From: Bostrychus sinensis
Taxonomy: Eukaryota > Chordata > Actinopteri > Gobiiformes > Eleotridae
Length of the DNA stretch: 64,000 nucleotides
Direction of reading: 5' to 3'
Assembly (NCBI GenBank): GCA_020698575.1
Contig: CM036239.1
Span: forward strand, 12,776,763-12,840,762
A program made the translations under genes and the position numbers. This document shows, in pieces, positions 63,601 to 64,000 of the stretch (within the stretch, counting starts at the first letter, position 1; each line of letters opens with the position of its first letter). The notes beneath the pieces are model-generated. The model had not been told where the DNA came from and ran no database searches. It was given only the letters and a program-made list of their open reading frames with translations.

Positions 63601-64000
63601 CCTCAGCCAACCACGAAACCTGACCACACTGTCTGGTTATGTCCTGAGGACTCACTCATCACAAGTATTACTAATTATAACAAATTATTTTATTTTATTT
63701 GAATTTTATCGTTTAGCTTTATGACATTGATTCTGTCACATATTGCATGAGTATTTTATTTTTTCAGGGAAATATCCGTATTAATGAGGCAAATGTGACT
63801 TACAGCGATGGCGTCAGTGTAAATGGCATCTTTCATGAGGTTGACTCCATTTTATATTCCCCTAGTGATGACCAGTTGAAAGAGATAAATGATAATGTAA
63901 AAACTTTATTCATATTTTTCAAATAGTTTCAGACTTTCTTCTATTTAGCAATACAAGTTAAAACAGATTGTTCTGTGTTTGTGTTTTCCTTTTGCAGCTA
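48588..64000 (+). CDS. stab2: Stabilin-2-like scavenger receptor, 3' partial
   Basis: Stabilin-2 is a large type I receptor of sinusoidal endothelium that takes up hyaluronan and other polyanions. Exons: 48588-48668, 49184-49308, 49401-49516, 50571-50656, 50733-50799, 52587-52682, 52926-53054, 54577-54773, 54861-54988, 55079-55212, 55362-55441, 55527-55676, 55918-56061, 56142-56204, 56404-56520, 56625-56678, 56755-56835, 56951-57103, 57247-57306, 57390-57488, 57562-57648, 58270-58381, 58458-58635, 58731-58824, 58909-59070, 59178-59273, 59388-59480, 59587-59634, 59806-59939, 60022-60124, 60438-60515, 60592-60681, 60747-60854, 60934-61065, 61153-61281, 61356-61415, 61502-61600, 61696-61891, 61987-62082, 62168-62225, 62323-62396, 62472-62597, 62715-62788, 62865-62936, 63043-63162, 63229-63273, 63342-63431, 63509-63664, 63768-63896; the next exon begins at 63998. 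All phases join for 1,733 codons (human 2,551 in full). A signal peptide (RALLLLFCVQWL) precedes EGF cluster 1; FAS1 domains lie near residues 365-511, 511-667, 995-1115, 1115-1268 and 1595 onward, with EGF clusters between. CYGNIVQRLKDLNT and WPLANLGPFT favour stabilin-2 over stabilin-1. Link and membrane regions lie beyond the window. Confidence 0.9.
49845..49930 (+). mobile_element. LINE 3' tail fragment in stab2 intron 3
   Basis: CTCCCATGGGGCCTGCAAAAG, with GAGA, AATCTCAGTGGGACTTTCCT and GGTTAATTAAG following, is the 3' UTR end of a common fish LINE. The same tail occurs at 59282-59365, and in reverse at the low end of 53366-53935. Confidence 0.6.
50872..51907. mobile_element. hAT-like element with perfect 8-bp target duplication and a nested element
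   Basis: Ends CAGTGGTGGAATGTAAC (50872) and CTTCTTCCATCACTG (ending 51907). Flanks are GTGTTAGT at 50864-50871 and GTGTTAGT at 51908-51915, identical. A second element (51160-51612) sits inside. Lies in stab2 intron 5. No transposase frame. Confidence 0.88.
51160..51612. mobile_element. Nested MITE (TTGCAGCCCTA end) inside the hAT-like element
   Basis: The left end TAGGACTTTAACTAATGATT and right end CGATTAGTTGTTGCAGCCCTA (last 20 bases shown in part) are diverged inverted repeats of a common fish family. Flanks are AAAGACAC (51152-51159) and AAAGACAG (51613-51620), 7 of 8 identical. It inserted after its host element. Confidence 0.78.
51985..52120. repeat. Dispersed AT-rich repeat, copy B
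   Basis: Shares TTGAGTAATAAGCTC and TATAAACATC..TGGTA with positions 1-140. Squeezed between two hAT-like elements in stab2 intron 5. Confidence 0.5.
52135..52542. mobile_element. 408-bp MITE with perfect 8-bp target duplication
   Basis: The first 31 bp (starting AGTAACACTTTATTTTACAC) are the near-perfect inverse of the last 31 bp (52512-52542, ending AAATAAAATGTTACT). Flanks are GTGGTCTG at 52127-52134 and GTGGTCTG at 52543-52550, identical. Non-coding; 45 bp upstream of stab2 exon 6. Confidence 0.88.
53366..53935 (-). mobile_element. 5'-truncated LINE in stab2 intron 7
   Basis: On the minus strand 53904-53545 is open and encodes a reverse-transcriptase tail (RRLKHWCLLIYKSILGLLP, then LRSQDLPLLSVPIAHTELG), matching the C-terminus of fish LINE ORF2. 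The low-coordinate end carries the ATCTGTAATCC..CCTGGTTAAATACAG-type 3' tail. The 5' part is absent. Confidence 0.75.
57659..58114 (+). mobile_element. 5'-truncated LINE inserted at the stab2 exon 21 splice donor
   Basis: Encodes the LINE ORF2 end (LLLFVFKCLNGFAPLYLSEL, LRSLRSADLHLLSVP, GDRAFAVAAPRLWNELP) and ends ...TTTATAAATAAAGTTGCTGT. CAGGTCTTTTTAA at 57646-57658 and CAGGTCTGTTTAA at 58115-58127 flank it (12 of 13 identical), and both contain the CAG|GTCT donor of exon 21. It fills most of the 621-bp intron 21. Confidence 0.8.
59282..59365 (+). mobile_element. LINE 3' tail making up most of stab2 intron 26
   Basis: CCCCATGGGGTCAGGACTCC, CCTGCAAAAGAGGTTTTGAA, TCTCAGTGGGACTCTCCTTG and TTAAATAAAG match the tail at 49845-49930. 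Intron 26 is only 114 bp (59274-59387) and about 84 bp of it is this fragment. Confidence 0.65.

Noticed and set aside
48588..64000. Identification as stabilin-1 rather than stabilin-2
   Set aside because: The segment around CYGNIVQRLKDLNT and WPLANLGPFT follows the stabilin-2 pattern and differs from stabilin-1; the missing C-terminus would settle it fully.

Overview
The window is nuclear DNA from a vertebrate, almost certainly a ray-finned (teleost) fish. Every gene is split by GT-AG introns and encodes an orthologue of a known vertebrate protein. Introns are mostly short (about 80-2,000 bp), and the non-coding DNA is full of teleost-type repeats: hAT-like non-autonomous elements with 8-bp target duplications, Tc1/mariner relics and 5'-truncated LINE tails. 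The species cannot be named from the sequence alone.

Five and a half genes lie in order. (1) 3.2-11.1 kb, plus: the last five coding exons of a Kv4 A-type potassium channel, best matched to kcnd2; its first exon lies upstream of the window. (2) 14.3-17.9 kb, minus: complete tspan12, 7 coding exons, 305 aa. (3) 19.2-23.2 kb, plus: complete ing3, 12 exons, 419 aa. It is head-to-head with tspan12 across a 1.25 kb gap that holds a ZNF143/Staf-type site, a CCAAT box and a YY1-type site. (4) 24.9-41.0 kb, plus: cped1, 20 coding exons, with a 7.4 kb first intron and one apparent single-base frameshift in its PC-esterase domain. (5) 43.5-46.1 kb, plus: complete wnt16, 4 exons, 356 aa. (6) 48.6 kb to the right edge, plus: the first 49 exons (1,733 codons) of a stabilin scavenger receptor, best matched to stab2. 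It continues past the window.

The order kcnd2 - tspan12 - ing3 - cped1 - wnt16 is the conserved block of human chromosome 7q31. In human FAM3C follows WNT16, whereas here stab2 (human 12q) follows, so a rearrangement boundary lies in the 2.5 kb between wnt16 and stab2. The genes are not one pathway. They are an excitable-membrane channel, a Norrin/FZD4 co-receptor tetraspanin, a NuA4 histone-acetyltransferase subunit, a poorly characterised secretory PC-esterase, a Wnt ligand involved in bone, and an endocytic receptor. The shared theme of Wnt signalling and bone (tspan12, cped1, wnt16) comes from the literature, not from the sequence.

I found no previously undescribed gene system. The most useful observations are structural: a frameshift in cped1 supported by splice phase; a LINE insertion in stab2 whose target duplication copies the 5' splice site; several hAT elements with clear 8-bp target duplications, two of them nested; a long inverted-repeat element split by a hAT insertion; a 16-bp direct repeat around a 171-bp insert; and upstream ORFs in the leaders of wnt16 and stab2. 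All exon boundaries were placed by hand from splice consensus, reading phase and remembered family sequence. No alignment or database search was run.
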